The position numbers and the translations under genes are program-made. From Dietzia natronolimnaea (lineage in GTDB: Bacteria > Actinomycetota > Actinomycetes > Mycobacteriales > Mycobacteriaceae): a stretch of DNA of 64,000 bases. The notes below the pieces were generated by a model that was not told where the DNA came from, did not search any database, and saw only the letters and a program-made list of their open reading frames with translations. The DNA is taken from contig NZ_NTGA01000007.1 in assembly GCF_002289575.1 (NCBI RefSeq), positions 62,001 through 126,000 of the forward strand, given 5' to 3'. Shown here piece by piece: positions 32,643 to 41,186 of the stretch; position 1 is the stretch's first letter; every line of letters begins with the position of its first letter.

Positions 32643-33524
32643 TCAGGCGACAACGACGCGAGAGGAACGCTGGGCGTACGCTGCCCGAACCTGCTGAAGC
32701 ACGTCGTCTCGCTGGGAACGGAATATCCTGTGGTCTAGGCCGATCACGATCCAACCGGCGGCGAGGAGGCGGTTCCTACGGAACCGGTCCTTCGACTGCT
32801 GCGCCGGGTGCTCGTGGTGCGGGCCGTCGTACTCGACTGCGATCTTGTGAACGGGGTCGGCGAGATCGAGGCGGTAGTCGTCCCACACCTCGACCTGCGG
32901 TATGAACCCCGTGAAGCCCGCGTCACGGAGGAACAACCTCGCCTCGGTCTCCATAGGCGACTCACTGCGACGGTCGGCGTCCGCGAGTACCCGTCGTGCC
33001 CGTGCGACCCCCCAGGTGCCGACCTGCTCACCGACGACGTCGCGTAGTTCACGGTCCGAGAATCCGTGTCGGTAGAACTGTTCCACCGCGAGGACCCCAC
33101 CGAGGTGGTCGGTGAACCGGGCCAGGTCGAAGGCCGTCCACCGACGGCTGGTGACGGCCACGCCCCGCTTCCGCTCCACGGCCGAGGGCGGCACCCGATA
33201 CCGACGAAGGCGCAGACCCGAGCGTGTTCTGCCGCTGGGGCCGACGCACAACTCCGGAACCGCGTCGTCCGGGGCGTCGATCCCGTGGAGTACCGCCGCT
33301 GACCAGCCGGTGAGGACCCCGTCCGGGTACAACCGCGAATACGCCACCGACCTGGTCTCGAAGGTGAGCGGGAGAGCAACGGGCAGCCAGAGCTCGTCCG
33401 CGATCTTGAGGAACTCGCGTTCTCGTCGGCGACGGGGGAGAGCGGCCAGCTCGCGGCTGAGTCGGGCGGACGACAGGACGGGATGATGCGGTCCCGGGCG
33501 ATGGCGTGTCATGCCGAGGATCAT
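32643..33524 (-). CDS. DUF559 domain protein
   Basis: A 293-residue protein of a type scattered widely in actinobacterial genomes. The C-terminal part (ETEARLFLRDAGFTGFIPQVEVWDDYRLDLADPVHKIAVEYDG then QQSKDRFRRNRLLAAGWIVIGLD) is the DUF559 / restriction-endonuclease-like fold, with Asp-Glu-like and EYDG residues in the place of nuclease catalytic acids. The N-terminal part with VLTGWSAAVLHGID resembles regions seen in AbiEi-type antitoxins. No partner gene is adjacent. The start may be the ATG at 33524 or at 33512. Confidence 0.75.
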   Translation of the reverse strand: MILGMTRHRPGPHHPVLSSARLSRELAALPRRRREREFLKIADELWLPVALPLTFETRSVAYSRLYPDGVLTGWSAAVLHGIDAPDDAVPELCVGPSGRTRSGLRLRRYRVPPSAVERKRGVAVTSRRWTAFDLARFTDHLGGVLAVEQFYRHGFSDRELRDVVGEQVGTWGVARARRVLADADRRSESPMETEARLFLRDAGFTGFIPQVEVWDDYRLDLADPVHKIAVEYDGPHHEHPAQQSKDRFRRNRLLAAGWIVIGLDHRIFRSQRDDVLQQVRAAYAQRSSRVVVA

Positions 33525-33722
33525 GCACCCCAGGAACGAGTGGAACCGCCGCCAGTTCGACGATCTCCGCTTGCCTGTGGGGAGCCGACACCTCTTGTGG
33601 ACAACCGGGCCGCTGCCGCGGGTGCCGGCCGATCACCTGCTCAGAAGCGGCTCGACAGGTCAGCGGAAAACTCGGTGTGCGGCGTGAATGGACCAGAGGG
33701 GCCGCGCAACCCAGGGGTGGGC

Positions 33723-33850
33723 GGGCAAAGGGGACGCGCAGGGCAAAGGGGGCGCGTAAGCCAGGGGACGCGCAGGGCAAAGGGGGCGCGTAAGCCAGGG
33801 GGTGGGCGGGCAAAGGGGGCGCGCAAGCCGGGGAGGGGTGGGCGGGGAGA
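33723..33850. repeat. GC-rich repeat tract between DUF559 and CMD genes
   Basis: GGGCAAAGGGG recurs at 33723, 33741, 33775 and 33808; the units 33741-33774 and 33775-33808 share a 34-base pattern ending in ACGCGCA or a variant. The whole gene-free stretch 33525-33854 has strong G/C strand asymmetry and no convincing coding or promoter signal. Confidence 0.7.
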
Positions 33851-33854
33851 GGGG

Positions 33855-34433
33855 TCAGCGGGGGCGGTCGGGTTGGATCCGCAGGGCGTGGAGGGTCGTG
33901 GCCAACCCGTCGTACTGCGCCACCAACTGCACCAGGCCCACCAGCTCCGCCTCGGTCAGGTGAGCGGCCACCTCCGCCCACGTGTCGTCGGCGATGTCCT
34001 TGGTCCGCACCAGTTCGTCGACAGCGGCCAACACCGCCTCCAGCCGGTCCGGCCACCCGGCTGAGGCGGGATCGTGCAGGGTGCGGGCGATCTCGTCGTC
34101 GTCGAGCCCCACCCGCGCCCCGATCCGCTCGTGGTGGGCCCGCTCGTAGGCGCTGCCGCGCAGGTGGGCCACGCGCAGGATGACCAGCTCGGTGGTACGG
34201 CGGTCGAGGATCCCGAACGGCATCATCATCCCGGAGTAGGCCAGCCACGCGGGGAAGAGACGGCGTGCCCGGCCGAGGGTGGCGAACAGGTGGACGTCGC
34301 GGCTGCCGGTGACGCGGGCTCCCACGCGGTTGACGGCCCAGCCCACCGGTCCGAGTTCGCGGAATCCGCCGGGGCGGATGCGGGGCCGGACCTGGTCCCC
34401 GGGGGCACTGTCGGTGTGGTGTGGCTGGCTCAT
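33855..34433 (-). CDS. Carboxymuconolactone decarboxylase family protein (AhpD-like fold)
   Basis: A 192-residue protein with the CMD fold: LFATLGRARRLFPAWLAYSGMMMPFGILDRRTTELVILRVAHLRGSAYERAHHERIGARVGLDDDEI. The family's redox CxxC is replaced by SAYE with the conserved His nearby (EYxxHH-type AYERAHH), so it is not a peroxidase and more like the gamma-carboxymuconolactone decarboxylase-like group. The function is unknown. It ends the strand 5 bases downstream of ramB. Mycobacteria have a similar gene (Rv0464c) beside ramB. Confidence 0.82.
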   Translation of the reverse strand: MSQPHHTDSAPGDQVRPRIRPGGFRELGPVGWAVNRVGARVTGSRDVHLFATLGRARRLFPAWLAYSGMMMPFGILDRRTTELVILRVAHLRGSAYERAHHERIGARVGLDDDEIARTLHDPASAGWPDRLEAVLAAVDELVRTKDIADDTWAEVAAHLTEAELVGLVQLVAQYDGLATTLHALRIQPDRPR

Positions 34434-34438
34434 GGCCG

Positions 34439-35893
34439 TCAGGGTAGGGCAGGGGAGGACTCCCGGGAGTGGGGATCGTCGAGCAGATACGGCGAGAGCG
34501 ATGATCGGTGGGCATCGACCCTGAGTGTGCGGTTGAGCGGGGGGAAGGCCCGCTGGGGGCAGGCCGGCCTCTCGCACATGCGGCACCCGGATCCGATCTT
34601 GGTGGCGGCGTCGGCGTCGGCGAGGTCCAGGCCCTGCGCGTAGACGGTGCGGTGGGCGTGCCGGGCCTCGCAGCCCAGGCCGATCGCGAACGTCTTGCGG
34701 GGTTGGCCGAACCGCATGGGCCGGGTAGTCACGGTCCGAGAGACCCACAGGTGCAGGCGGCCGTCGGGCAACTCCGCGACCTGCCGCATGATCTTGCCGG
34801 GGAACGAGAAGGTCTCGTAGACGTTCCACAACGGGCACGTGCCGCCCGAGGTCGTGAAGTGGACGCCGGAGGCCGACTGCCGCTTGGACATGTTCCCCGC
34901 GCGGTCCACCCGCACGAAGCTGAAGGGCACCCCGGCGGCGCCCGGGCGCTGGAGCGTCGACAGGCGGTGGCACACGGTCTCGTAGCCCGTCGCGTAGAAG
35001 GTCATCAGGCGTTCGACGTCGTAGCGGAAGTCCTCGGCGGTGTCGAGGAAGCGCTGGTAGGGCATCAGTACGGCGGCGGCGAAATAGTTGGCCAGCCCGC
35101 GCTGGGCCAGGGAGGCGGCGGCGGGGGAGCTGAAGGCGCCGTCGGCAACGAGCTGGTCGAGCAGTTCGTGGTGCTCGAGGAACGCGAGTTCCGATGCCAC
35201 GCGGAAGGCCTGTTGCCCCCCGGTCAGGTGCGCGGACAGGTCGAGCCGACGGTCGCGGGCGGAGTAGCGGTGCCACAGGCCGTCGGGCAGGTCCACGCGG
35301 CGTGCCACCCGGACCCCGTGGGTCTCGGCGAGCCGGTTCTCGAGCTCGGCGCGGACGTCGCCGCGGTTCATCCGGATCCGGGTGGTGAGCTCCTCGGCCG
35401 CGGTGTCCAGGGAATCGATGTAGTTCTGGCGCTGGTAGAAGTAGTCGCGCACCTCCTCGTGGGGCATGGCCAGCGCGAAGGTGTCCGTCTCGTCGGACAG
35501 GGCGTTGCGGCTCTCGGTGAGGGCGGCGAGGAGGTCGGCCGAGTTCCGGTACCTCTGGTTGAGCACGGCGAATGCCCGCGCCAGCGACGGGTGGGCACGG
35601 ACCAGGTCGACCACCTCCCCCGCGGGGACGCCGGCGGACACCTGGGGGTCGGACAGGGCCTCGGTCAGTTCGGCGATCAGTCGGGTGTCGGCGTCCGACG
35701 CGAAGAAGGTCGAGTCGACCCCATACTCCTCGGACAGTCGGGCCAGCACCCGGGAGGTGACCGGGCGCGCGTCCTTCTCGAGCTGGTTGAGGTAGCTGGC
35801 GGACAGCCCCAGTGTCTCGGCGAACGCCGCCTGGGTCAGGCCGTGCTCCTCCCGCAGGCGTCGCAGGCGTGCGCCCATGTGGGTGGTGGTCAT
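34439..35893 (-). CDS. ramB: RamB-type transcriptional regulator of acetate/glyoxylate metabolism
   Basis: A 484-residue regulator with an N-terminal XRE helix-turn-helix (about 8-62: LRRLREEHGLTQAAFAETLGLSASYLNQLEKDARPVT), a long central IrrE-like/DUF955 region, and a C-terminal short-chain-fatty-acyl sensor region with Cys-rich GSGCRMCERPACPQRAFPP. RamB represses aceA and other acetate genes in C. glutamicum and controls icl1 in mycobacteria. It is divergent from aceA here, and TTCGCA-rich repeats resembling RamB sites lie between. I start at the ATG 35893 (MTTTHMGARLRRLREEHG); the longer frame to 36172 runs through the regulatory region. Confidence 0.93.
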   Translation of the reverse strand: MTTTHMGARLRRLREEHGLTQAAFAETLGLSASYLNQLEKDARPVTSRVLARLSEEYGVDSTFFASDADTRLIAELTEALSDPQVSAGVPAGEVVDLVRAHPSLARAFAVLNQRYRNSADLLAALTESRNALSDETDTFALAMPHEEVRDYFYQRQNYIDSLDTAAEELTTRIRMNRGDVRAELENRLAETHGVRVARRVDLPDGLWHRYSARDRRLDLSAHLTGGQQAFRVASELAFLEHHELLDQLVADGAFSSPAAASLAQRGLANYFAAAVLMPYQRFLDTAEDFRYDVERLMTFYATGYETVCHRLSTLQRPGAAGVPFSFVRVDRAGNMSKRQSASGVHFTTSGGTCPLWNVYETFSFPGKIMRQVAELPDGRLHLWVSRTVTTRPMRFGQPRKTFAIGLGCEARHAHRTVYAQGLDLADADAATKIGSGCRMCERPACPQRAFPPLNRTLRVDAHRSSLSPYLLDDPHSRESSPALP

Positions 35894-35930
35894 CAACGGC
35901 TCCCGCGGGTCGGTGGTGTGCCCCACATTC

Positions 35931-36052
35931 TTCGCAAAGTTCGCAATCGACGCAAGGAAACTCGCCAGATTCGCATAACTCGCAGGTAGACGGGCTGCGA
36001 TGAGTATGGCATCCTTTCGAAGTACAGGACGCCGCGCTCGCAATCGTGCGAA
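35931..36052. promoter_or_regulatory. Candidate RamB operators between ramB and aceA
   Basis: Three related sites: TTCGCAAAGTTCGCAA (35931-35946), TTCGCATAACTCGCAG (35970-35985) and CTCGCAATCGTGCGAA (36037-36052, containing the palindrome TCGCA-ATCG-TGCGA). They resemble the AAAGTTTGCAA-type RamB sites of corynebacteria and mycobacteria. The first two lie near the ramB start, the third 35 bases before the aceA ATG. Confidence 0.6.
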
Positions 36053-36086
36053 GCCGGCTCCGCCCCCGAGACAGGAAAGAGTCGCG

Positions 36087-37376
36087 ATGTCGAACGTTGG
36101 CAAGGCACGTACCGCTGCAGAGATCCAGCAGGACTGGGACACCAACCCCCGCTGGAAGGGCATCACCCGCAACTACACCGCCGAGCAGGTGGCGGAGCTC
36201 CAGGGCACCGTCGTCGAGGAGCACACCCTCGCCCGCCGCGGCGCGGAGATCCTCTGGGACAAGGTCAACAACAAGGACTTCGTCAACTCCCTCGGCGCGC
36301 TGACCGGCAACCAGGCCGTGCAGCAGATCCGTGCGGGCCTCGAGGCCGTGTACCTCTCCGGCTGGCAGGTCGCCGGCGACGCCAACCTCTCGGGCCACAC
36401 CTACCCGGACCAGTCGCTGTACCCGGCCAACTCGGTCCCGACCGTCGTGCGTCGGATCAACAACGCGCTGCTCCGCGCCGACGAGATCGCCCGCATCGAG
36501 GGTGACACCTCGGTGGAGAACTGGCTCGCCCCGATCGTCGCCGACGCCGAGGCCGGCTTCGGTGGCGCCCTCAACGCCTACGAGCTGCAGAAGGCCATGA
36601 TCGCGGCCGGCGCCGCGGGCGTGCACTGGGAGGACCAGCTCGCCTCGGAGAAGAAGTGCGGCCACCTCGGTGGCAAGGTGCTCATCCCGACCAACCAGCA
36701 CATCCGTACGCTGACCTCGGCCCGTCTCGCGGCCGACGTCGCGAACGTCCCGTCGGTGATCATCGCGCGTACCGACGCCGAGGCCGCCACCCTCATCACC
36801 TCCGATGTCGACGAGCGCGACCGCCCGTTCATCACCGGTGAGCGCACCGCCGAGGGCTTCTACAACGTCAAGAACGGCATCGAGCCCTGCATCGAGCGCG
36901 CCAAGGCCTACGCCCCGTTCTCCGACCTCATCTGGATGGAGACCGGCACCCCGGACCTCGAGTACGCCAAGAAGTTCGCCGAGGCCGTCAAGGCGGAGTA
37001 CCCGGACCAGCTCCTGGCCTACAACTGCTCGCCCTCCTTCAACTGGAAGGCGAACCTGGACGACGACACGATCGCCAAGTTCCAGAAGGAGCTCGGCGCG
37101 ATGGGCTTCAAGTTCCAGTTCATCACCCTGGCCGGCTTCCACTCGCTCAACTACGGCATGTTCGACCTGGCCTACGGCTACGCCCGCAACCAGATGACCG
37201 CGTTCGTCGACCTGCAGCAGCGCGAGTTCAAGGCCGCCGAGGAGCGTGGCTTCACCGCCGTCAAGCACCAGCGCGAGGTCGGCGCCGGTTACTTCGACCG
37301 CATCGCCACCACGGTCGACCCCAACACGTCCACCGCGGCGCTGAAGGGCTCCACCGAGGAGGGTCAGTTCCACTGA
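36087..37376 (+). CDS. aceA: Isocitrate lyase
   Basis: Glyoxylate-shunt enzyme cleaving isocitrate to glyoxylate and succinate, needed for growth on acetate and fatty acids. The 429-residue protein has the catalytic signature [13 protein letters not shown] (near 190), the metal-binding [11 protein letters not shown], and the C-terminal [14 protein letters not shown] segment that closes over the active site. Length matches the short actinobacterial Icl1 form. An AGGAAAG site precedes the ATG. It sits between ramB and a 3-hydroxyacyl-CoA dehydrogenase gene, the order of Rv0465c-Rv0467-Rv0468. Confidence 0.97.
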   Translation: MSNVGKARTAAEIQQDWDTNPRWKGITRNYTAEQVAELQGTVVEEHTLARRGAEILWDKVNNKDFVNSLGALTGNQAVQQIRAGLEAVYLSGWQVAGDANLSGHTYPDQSLYPANSVPTVVRRINNALLRADEIARIEGDTSVENWLAPIVADAEAGFGGALNAYELQKAMIAAGAAGVHWEDQLASEKKCGHLGGKVLIPTNQHIRTLTSARLAADVANVPSVIIARTDAEAATLITSDVDERDRPFITGERTAEGFYNVKNGIEPCIERAKAYAPFSDLIWMETGTPDLEYAKKFAEAVKAEYPDQLLAYNCSPSFNWKANLDDDTIAKFQKELGAMGFKFQFITLAGFHSLNYGMFDLAYGYARNQMTAFVDLQQREFKAAEERGFTAVKHQREVGAGYFDRIATTVDPNTSTAALKGSTEEGQFH

Positions 37377-37535
37377 CCCCCCGGGTCGCCCTCCGGTAGG
37401 GCGACCAGCACCATGGCACCACCACACCGGGGGCCGGGATCGTCTCCTCGAGGCGTCCCGGCCCCCGGTCGTGTCCGTGCACACCCCGGGCCCGTGCCCG
37501 GACCGACCACCCGGTTCGAGAAGGACGTGTCGCAG

Positions 37536-38456
37536 ATGCCCACCACCCGCGAGGTAGCCCCGGGGCCGGGGTCGATCACCCGCGTGGGGGTGGTGGGCGC
37601 CGGCCGGATGGGGGCGGGGATCGCCGAGGTCTGCGCGCGCGCCCACGTCGACGTGCTGGTGTGGGAATCCACCCGGGACCTCGCCGAGGCCGGCCGGTCC
37701 CGCATCCTCTCGTCGCTCGACCGGGGGGTCTCCTCCGGGAAGATCACCCGGCGCGAGCGTGACCAGGCCGCCCTGCGGCTGCGGTTCACCACCGACCTCG
37801 GCGACTTCGTCGACCGGCAGCTGGTGATCGAGGCGATCGTCGAGGACGAGGCGGCCAAGACGGCCGTGTTCCGTGAGCTCGACCGGGTGGTCACCGATCC
37901 GGAGGCGGTCCTGGCCTCCAACACCTCCTCCATCCCGATCATGAAACTCGGCTCCTGCACCGCCAGGCCCGAGCGCGTGATCGGCATGCACTTCTTCAAC
38001 CCCGTCCCCGTGCTGCCCCTGGTCGAGCTGGTGAGCACGTTGGAGACGGGGAGGTCCGTGCGCGAGCGTGCCGAGGCGTTCGCCGAACAGGTCCTGGGCA
38101 AGCAGGTGGTGCACTCCGCGGACCGGTCGGGTGCCGTCGTCAACGCGCTGCTCGTGCCCTACCTGCTCTCGGCGATCAGGATGGCCGAGTCCGGCTTCGC
38201 CACCCCGGAGGACATCGACAAGGCCATGGTGCTGGGGTGCGCCCACCCGATGGGCCCGCTCTCCCTGGCCGACCTCGTGGGCCTGGACACGATCAAGGCG
38301 ATCGCCGAGTCGATGTACACCGAGTTCCGTGAACCGCTGTACGCGCCGCCGCCACTGCTGCTGCGGATGGTCGAGGCGGGACGGCTGGGCGAGAAGAGCG
38401 GCCACGGCTTCTACCGCTACGACATCCCCCGAGCGACTGTCCGGGCCACCCGCTGA
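37536..38456 (+). CDS. 3-hydroxyacyl-CoA dehydrogenase (FadB2-like)
   Basis: A 306-residue NAD-dependent enzyme, probably 3-hydroxybutyryl-CoA dehydrogenase. The N-terminal Rossmann fingerprint VGVVGAGRMGAGIAEVCA (about 17-34), the catalytic region LASNTSSIPI and HFFNPVPVLPLVELV with the active-site His, and the C-terminal helical domain (GCAHPMGPLSLADLVGLDT ... LGEKSGHGFYRYD) are complete. An AGAAGGA site precedes the ATG at 37536. Proximity to aceA links beta-oxidation to the glyoxylate shunt. It is followed after 5 bases by the MetE-like gene. Confidence 0.93.
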   Translation: MPTTREVAPGPGSITRVGVVGAGRMGAGIAEVCARAHVDVLVWESTRDLAEAGRSRILSSLDRGVSSGKITRRERDQAALRLRFTTDLGDFVDRQLVIEAIVEDEAAKTAVFRELDRVVTDPEAVLASNTSSIPIMKLGSCTARPERVIGMHFFNPVPVLPLVELVSTLETGRSVRERAEAFAEQVLGKQVVHSADRSGAVVNALLVPYLLSAIRMAESGFATPEDIDKAMVLGCAHPMGPLSLADLVGLDTIKAIAESMYTEFREPLYAPPPLLLRMVEAGRLGEKSGHGFYRYDIPRATVRATR

Positions 38457-38461
38457 CCGCC

Positions 38462-40762
38462 GTGGCCCGGGAGCTCGAACGCTCGCACCTCGCGCTCACG
38501 CGCGCGTCCAGCGTGCTCGGCTACCCGCGCATCGGCCCACGGCGAGAACTCAAGCGCGCGCTCGAGCGGTACTGGCACGGAGACGGCACCCGGTCCGAGC
38601 TCCTGTCCGTGGGACGCCGGATCCAGGAGTCGACCTGGCGGGAGCTCTGCGACGCGGGGCTGACGCAGATCCCGGGCAACACCTTCTCCTTCTACGACCA
38701 CATCCTCGACGACGCCCTCCTCATCGGCGCCGTCCCGCACCGGTTCCGGGAGCTGGTGCGCGACCTGTCACCGCTGGACACCCAGTTCGCACTCGCGCGC
38801 GGTCGCGCGGACGTGGCTCCACTCGAACTGGTGGCTCTCCAGGGCACGCCGTACCACTACCGTCAGCCCGAGTTCGAGGACACGAGCGTGCTGGGTCTGG
38901 CGCCGGAGGCGCTGCTGGCCGAGGTCGAACGCGCGCACGAGCTGGGGATCGACATCCGGCCGGTGGTCACCGGGCCGGTGTCGCTGCTGATGCTGAGCAA
39001 GGCCGCACCCACCGCCGCTCGCGGATTCCGGCCGATCGAGCTGCTCGACCGGGTACTCGGGCAGTACGAGAGGCTGCTGGAGGTCCTGGCGGAGGCGGGC
39101 GTGACCTGCGTCCAGTTCGACGAACCCTGTATGACCATGGAACGCACCGCCGGCGAGATCGAGCCGCTGCGTCACGCCTATGACCGGTTGTCCGCGTCCC
39201 CCACGCGACCGCGGATCCTGGTCACGGGCCAGTACGGGGACCTGGCCGAGGCGCTGCCCGCGCTCGCGTCGACCGGGGTCGAGGCGATCGGTCTCGACCT
39301 GGTCCACGGGTACCGGGCCCCCGACGACCTCGCGGCGATCCCGGGACTCGCGGGCAAGCGACTCTACGCCGGTGTGGTCGACGGCCAGAACGTCTGGCGG
39401 ACGGACAAGTTCGAGGTGCTCGAGTACCTGAGGCGGCTCAAGGTCACCTTCGCCGACCTGGTGGTCTCGACGTCCTGCACGCTGCTCCACGTGCCCTACG
39501 ACGTCGGGGCCGAGGTGGACCTGCCCGCCGAACTGGGGGACTGCCTGGCCTTCGCGCGGCAGAAGGTCGCGGAGGTGGTGTCGCTGGCGGACGCGGTGGT
39601 CGACGGACCGACGCCGCGGTGGCGGCCGCTGCCGGAGCGGCCCAGTGCGCGCAGGCCGGACGTGCGGGCCAGGACGGCGCAGGTCGACGACGACGACAAG
39701 GTCCGCATGCCCTACCCGGAGCGGGCTCCGCTGCAGGCGGCGCGTCTGGGGCTCCCGATCCTACCCACCGCGACCCTCGGGTCGTTCCCGCAGACCGTGC
39801 AGATCCGCAGGGCCCGCCGGGACCTGGCCGACGGCCGGATCGACTACGAGCGCTATCGCGGCTATCTGCGCGACGAGATCGCCTCGGTGATCCGACTGCA
39901 GGAGGACATCGGTCTCGACGTCCTGGTGCACGGTGAGGTCGAGCGCAATGACATGGTGCAGTACTTCGCGGAACTGCTCGACGGGTTCGCGGCGACCCGG
40001 CACGGATGGGTCCAGTCCTATGGGTCCCGCTGCGTGCGCCCACCGATCCTGTACGGCGACGTGGCGCGTCCCGCGCCGATGACGGTCGAGTGGACCGGGT
40101 ATGCGCAGACCCTCACCGACCGACCGGTCAAGGGGATGGTGACGGGACCGGTGACGATGCTCGCCCGGTCCTTCTGCCGGACCGATCTCGCGCTGCCGGA
40201 GGTGGCCACCCAGTTGGCCCTGGTGGTCCGGGACGAGGTGGCGGACCTGGAGGACGCGGGGGTGGCGATCGTGCAGATCGACGAACCGGCGATCCGTGAG
40301 CTGCTGCCGCGGCGTGGGGCGGACAGACGTGCCTATCTCGAGTGGGCGGTGGCCACGTTCCGCCTGGCCTCCGCGGGCGCCGGTCCGGACACCCAGATCC
40401 ACACCCACCTGAGCTACTCGTCCCTGCAGGTGATGAAGGAGGCGATCGAGGGGCTCGACGCCGATGTGACGGCGATCGTCGCGACCCGGTCGATCGACTG
40501 GGTCCTGGACGCGCTCACGGACCACACCCTGACGCGGCAGGTCGCCCCGGGTGTCTACGAGTCGAGATCGGGGTTCGTCCCCGACATCGACCTGCTCCAC
40601 GAGAGGCTGCTCGAGGCGGTGGCGGCGGTGGGGGTGGACCGACTGTGGGCGGTCCCGGACGGTGGGCTCAAGACCCGCTACACCTGGCAGCTGGAACCGA
40701 GTCTGCGCAACCTGGTCACCGCTGCGCGACGAATCCGCCGGGCGGTTGCCCCCGGGACCTGA
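38462..40762 (+). CDS. MetE-like protein lacking most zinc ligands
   Basis: A 766-residue double-barrel protein of the cobalamin-independent methionine synthase family, which moves a methyl group from methyl-tetrahydrofolate to homocysteine. The N-terminal barrel keeps LGYPRIGPRRELKRALERYW (19-38), and the C-terminal barrel keeps TLGSFPQT (438-445), LVHGEVERNDMVQYF (488-502), SYGSRCVRPPILYGD and QIDEPAIRELLP (605-616). Of the four Zn ligands of E. coli MetE, only His641 remains (His649); Cys643 is Ser651, Glu665 is Val673 and Cys726 is Gly734, in ungapped conserved segments. It probably cannot activate homocysteine in the known way. GTG start; no ribosome site, so likely coupled to the upstream gene. 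Confidence 0.88.
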   Translation: MARELERSHLALTRASSVLGYPRIGPRRELKRALERYWHGDGTRSELLSVGRRIQESTWRELCDAGLTQIPGNTFSFYDHILDDALLIGAVPHRFRELVRDLSPLDTQFALARGRADVAPLELVALQGTPYHYRQPEFEDTSVLGLAPEALLAEVERAHELGIDIRPVVTGPVSLLMLSKAAPTAARGFRPIELLDRVLGQYERLLEVLAEAGVTCVQFDEPCMTMERTAGEIEPLRHAYDRLSASPTRPRILVTGQYGDLAEALPALASTGVEAIGLDLVHGYRAPDDLAAIPGLAGKRLYAGVVDGQNVWRTDKFEVLEYLRRLKVTFADLVVSTSCTLLHVPYDVGAEVDLPAELGDCLAFARQKVAEVVSLADAVVDGPTPRWRPLPERPSARRPDVRARTAQVDDDDKVRMPYPERAPLQAARLGLPILPTATLGSFPQTVQIRRARRDLADGRIDYERYRGYLRDEIASVIRLQEDIGLDVLVHGEVERNDMVQYFAELLDGFAATRHGWVQSYGSRCVRPPILYGDVARPAPMTVEWTGYAQTLTDRPVKGMVTGPVTMLARSFCRTDLALPEVATQLALVVRDEVADLEDAGVAIVQIDEPAIRELLPRRGADRRAYLEWAVATFRLASAGAGPDTQIHTHLSYSSLQVMKEAIEGLDADVTAIVATRSIDWVLDALTDHTLTRQVAPGVYESRSGFVPDIDLLHERLLEAVAAVGVDRLWAVPDGGLKTRYTWQLEPSLRNLVTAARRIRRAVAPGT

Positions 40763-40839
40763 GGTTCCAATAGAATCAGGACAAGCAACTCCCGGGCCGC
40801 GGGGCCAGGGATCGGTAGTAGACGAAAGAGGACGACATC

Positions 40840-41148
40840 ATGGCCGGTCAGACCCTCGAGCACACTGGTGCTGCCATCGTCGAGGAGTACTACCCGACGT
40901 ACGCCACGGAGGTGGCGCCGACCTACCCGCTGTACTCCACCGAGATCTACGCCGGTTCGGCCATCATGTTGCTGTCGATGAGCATGCTGGGGCTGCCCAT
41001 CACGGCGCTCGCCTTCTACATCGACGACATGGACGTGTCTCTCGGTCTGGTCGTGGCGGCGGTCGTCGCCACGGTCGTCGTCTTCGTCATCGGCCTCGCG
41101 GTCTGCATGGTCGGTTTCCGCAAGTACGGACGCAAGGACGCGCACTGA
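40840..41148 (+). CDS. Small two-helix membrane protein
   Basis: A 102-residue protein I do not recognise. A Tyr/Thr/Glu-rich N-terminus (VEEYYPTYATEVAPTYPLY) is followed by two hydrophobic helices (about 38-58, GSAIMLLSMSMLGLPITALAF, and 66-91) and a short basic end GFRKYGRKDAH, consistent with the end lying in the cytoplasm. A TAGAAT -10 element at 40771-40776 and an AAAGAGG ribosome site suggest its own transcription start after the MetE-like gene. It lies 38 bases before the DUF445 gene. Confidence 0.65.
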   Translation: MAGQTLEHTGAAIVEEYYPTYATEVAPTYPLYSTEIYAGSAIMLLSMSMLGLPITALAFYIDDMDVSLGLVVAAVVATVVVFVIGLAVCMVGFRKYGRKDAH

Positions 41149-41186
41149 CGCTCGACCCGGTCACCGCGGCGGGTGGGCCCGCCCTG

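Noticed and set aside
32318-32905. Plus-strand frame encoding repeated PAGSRP units across the 21-base array
   Set aside because: It starts inside the GH65 gene, overlaps the DUF559 gene on the other strand and has no start or ribosome signal; the peptide repeat follows from the DNA repeat.
33855-38405. A very long open frame on the minus strand spanning four genes
   Set aside because: Only its first 579 bases from the 3' end form a recognisable protein; the rest runs antisense to aceA and ramB in high-GC sequence, where long chance frames are common.
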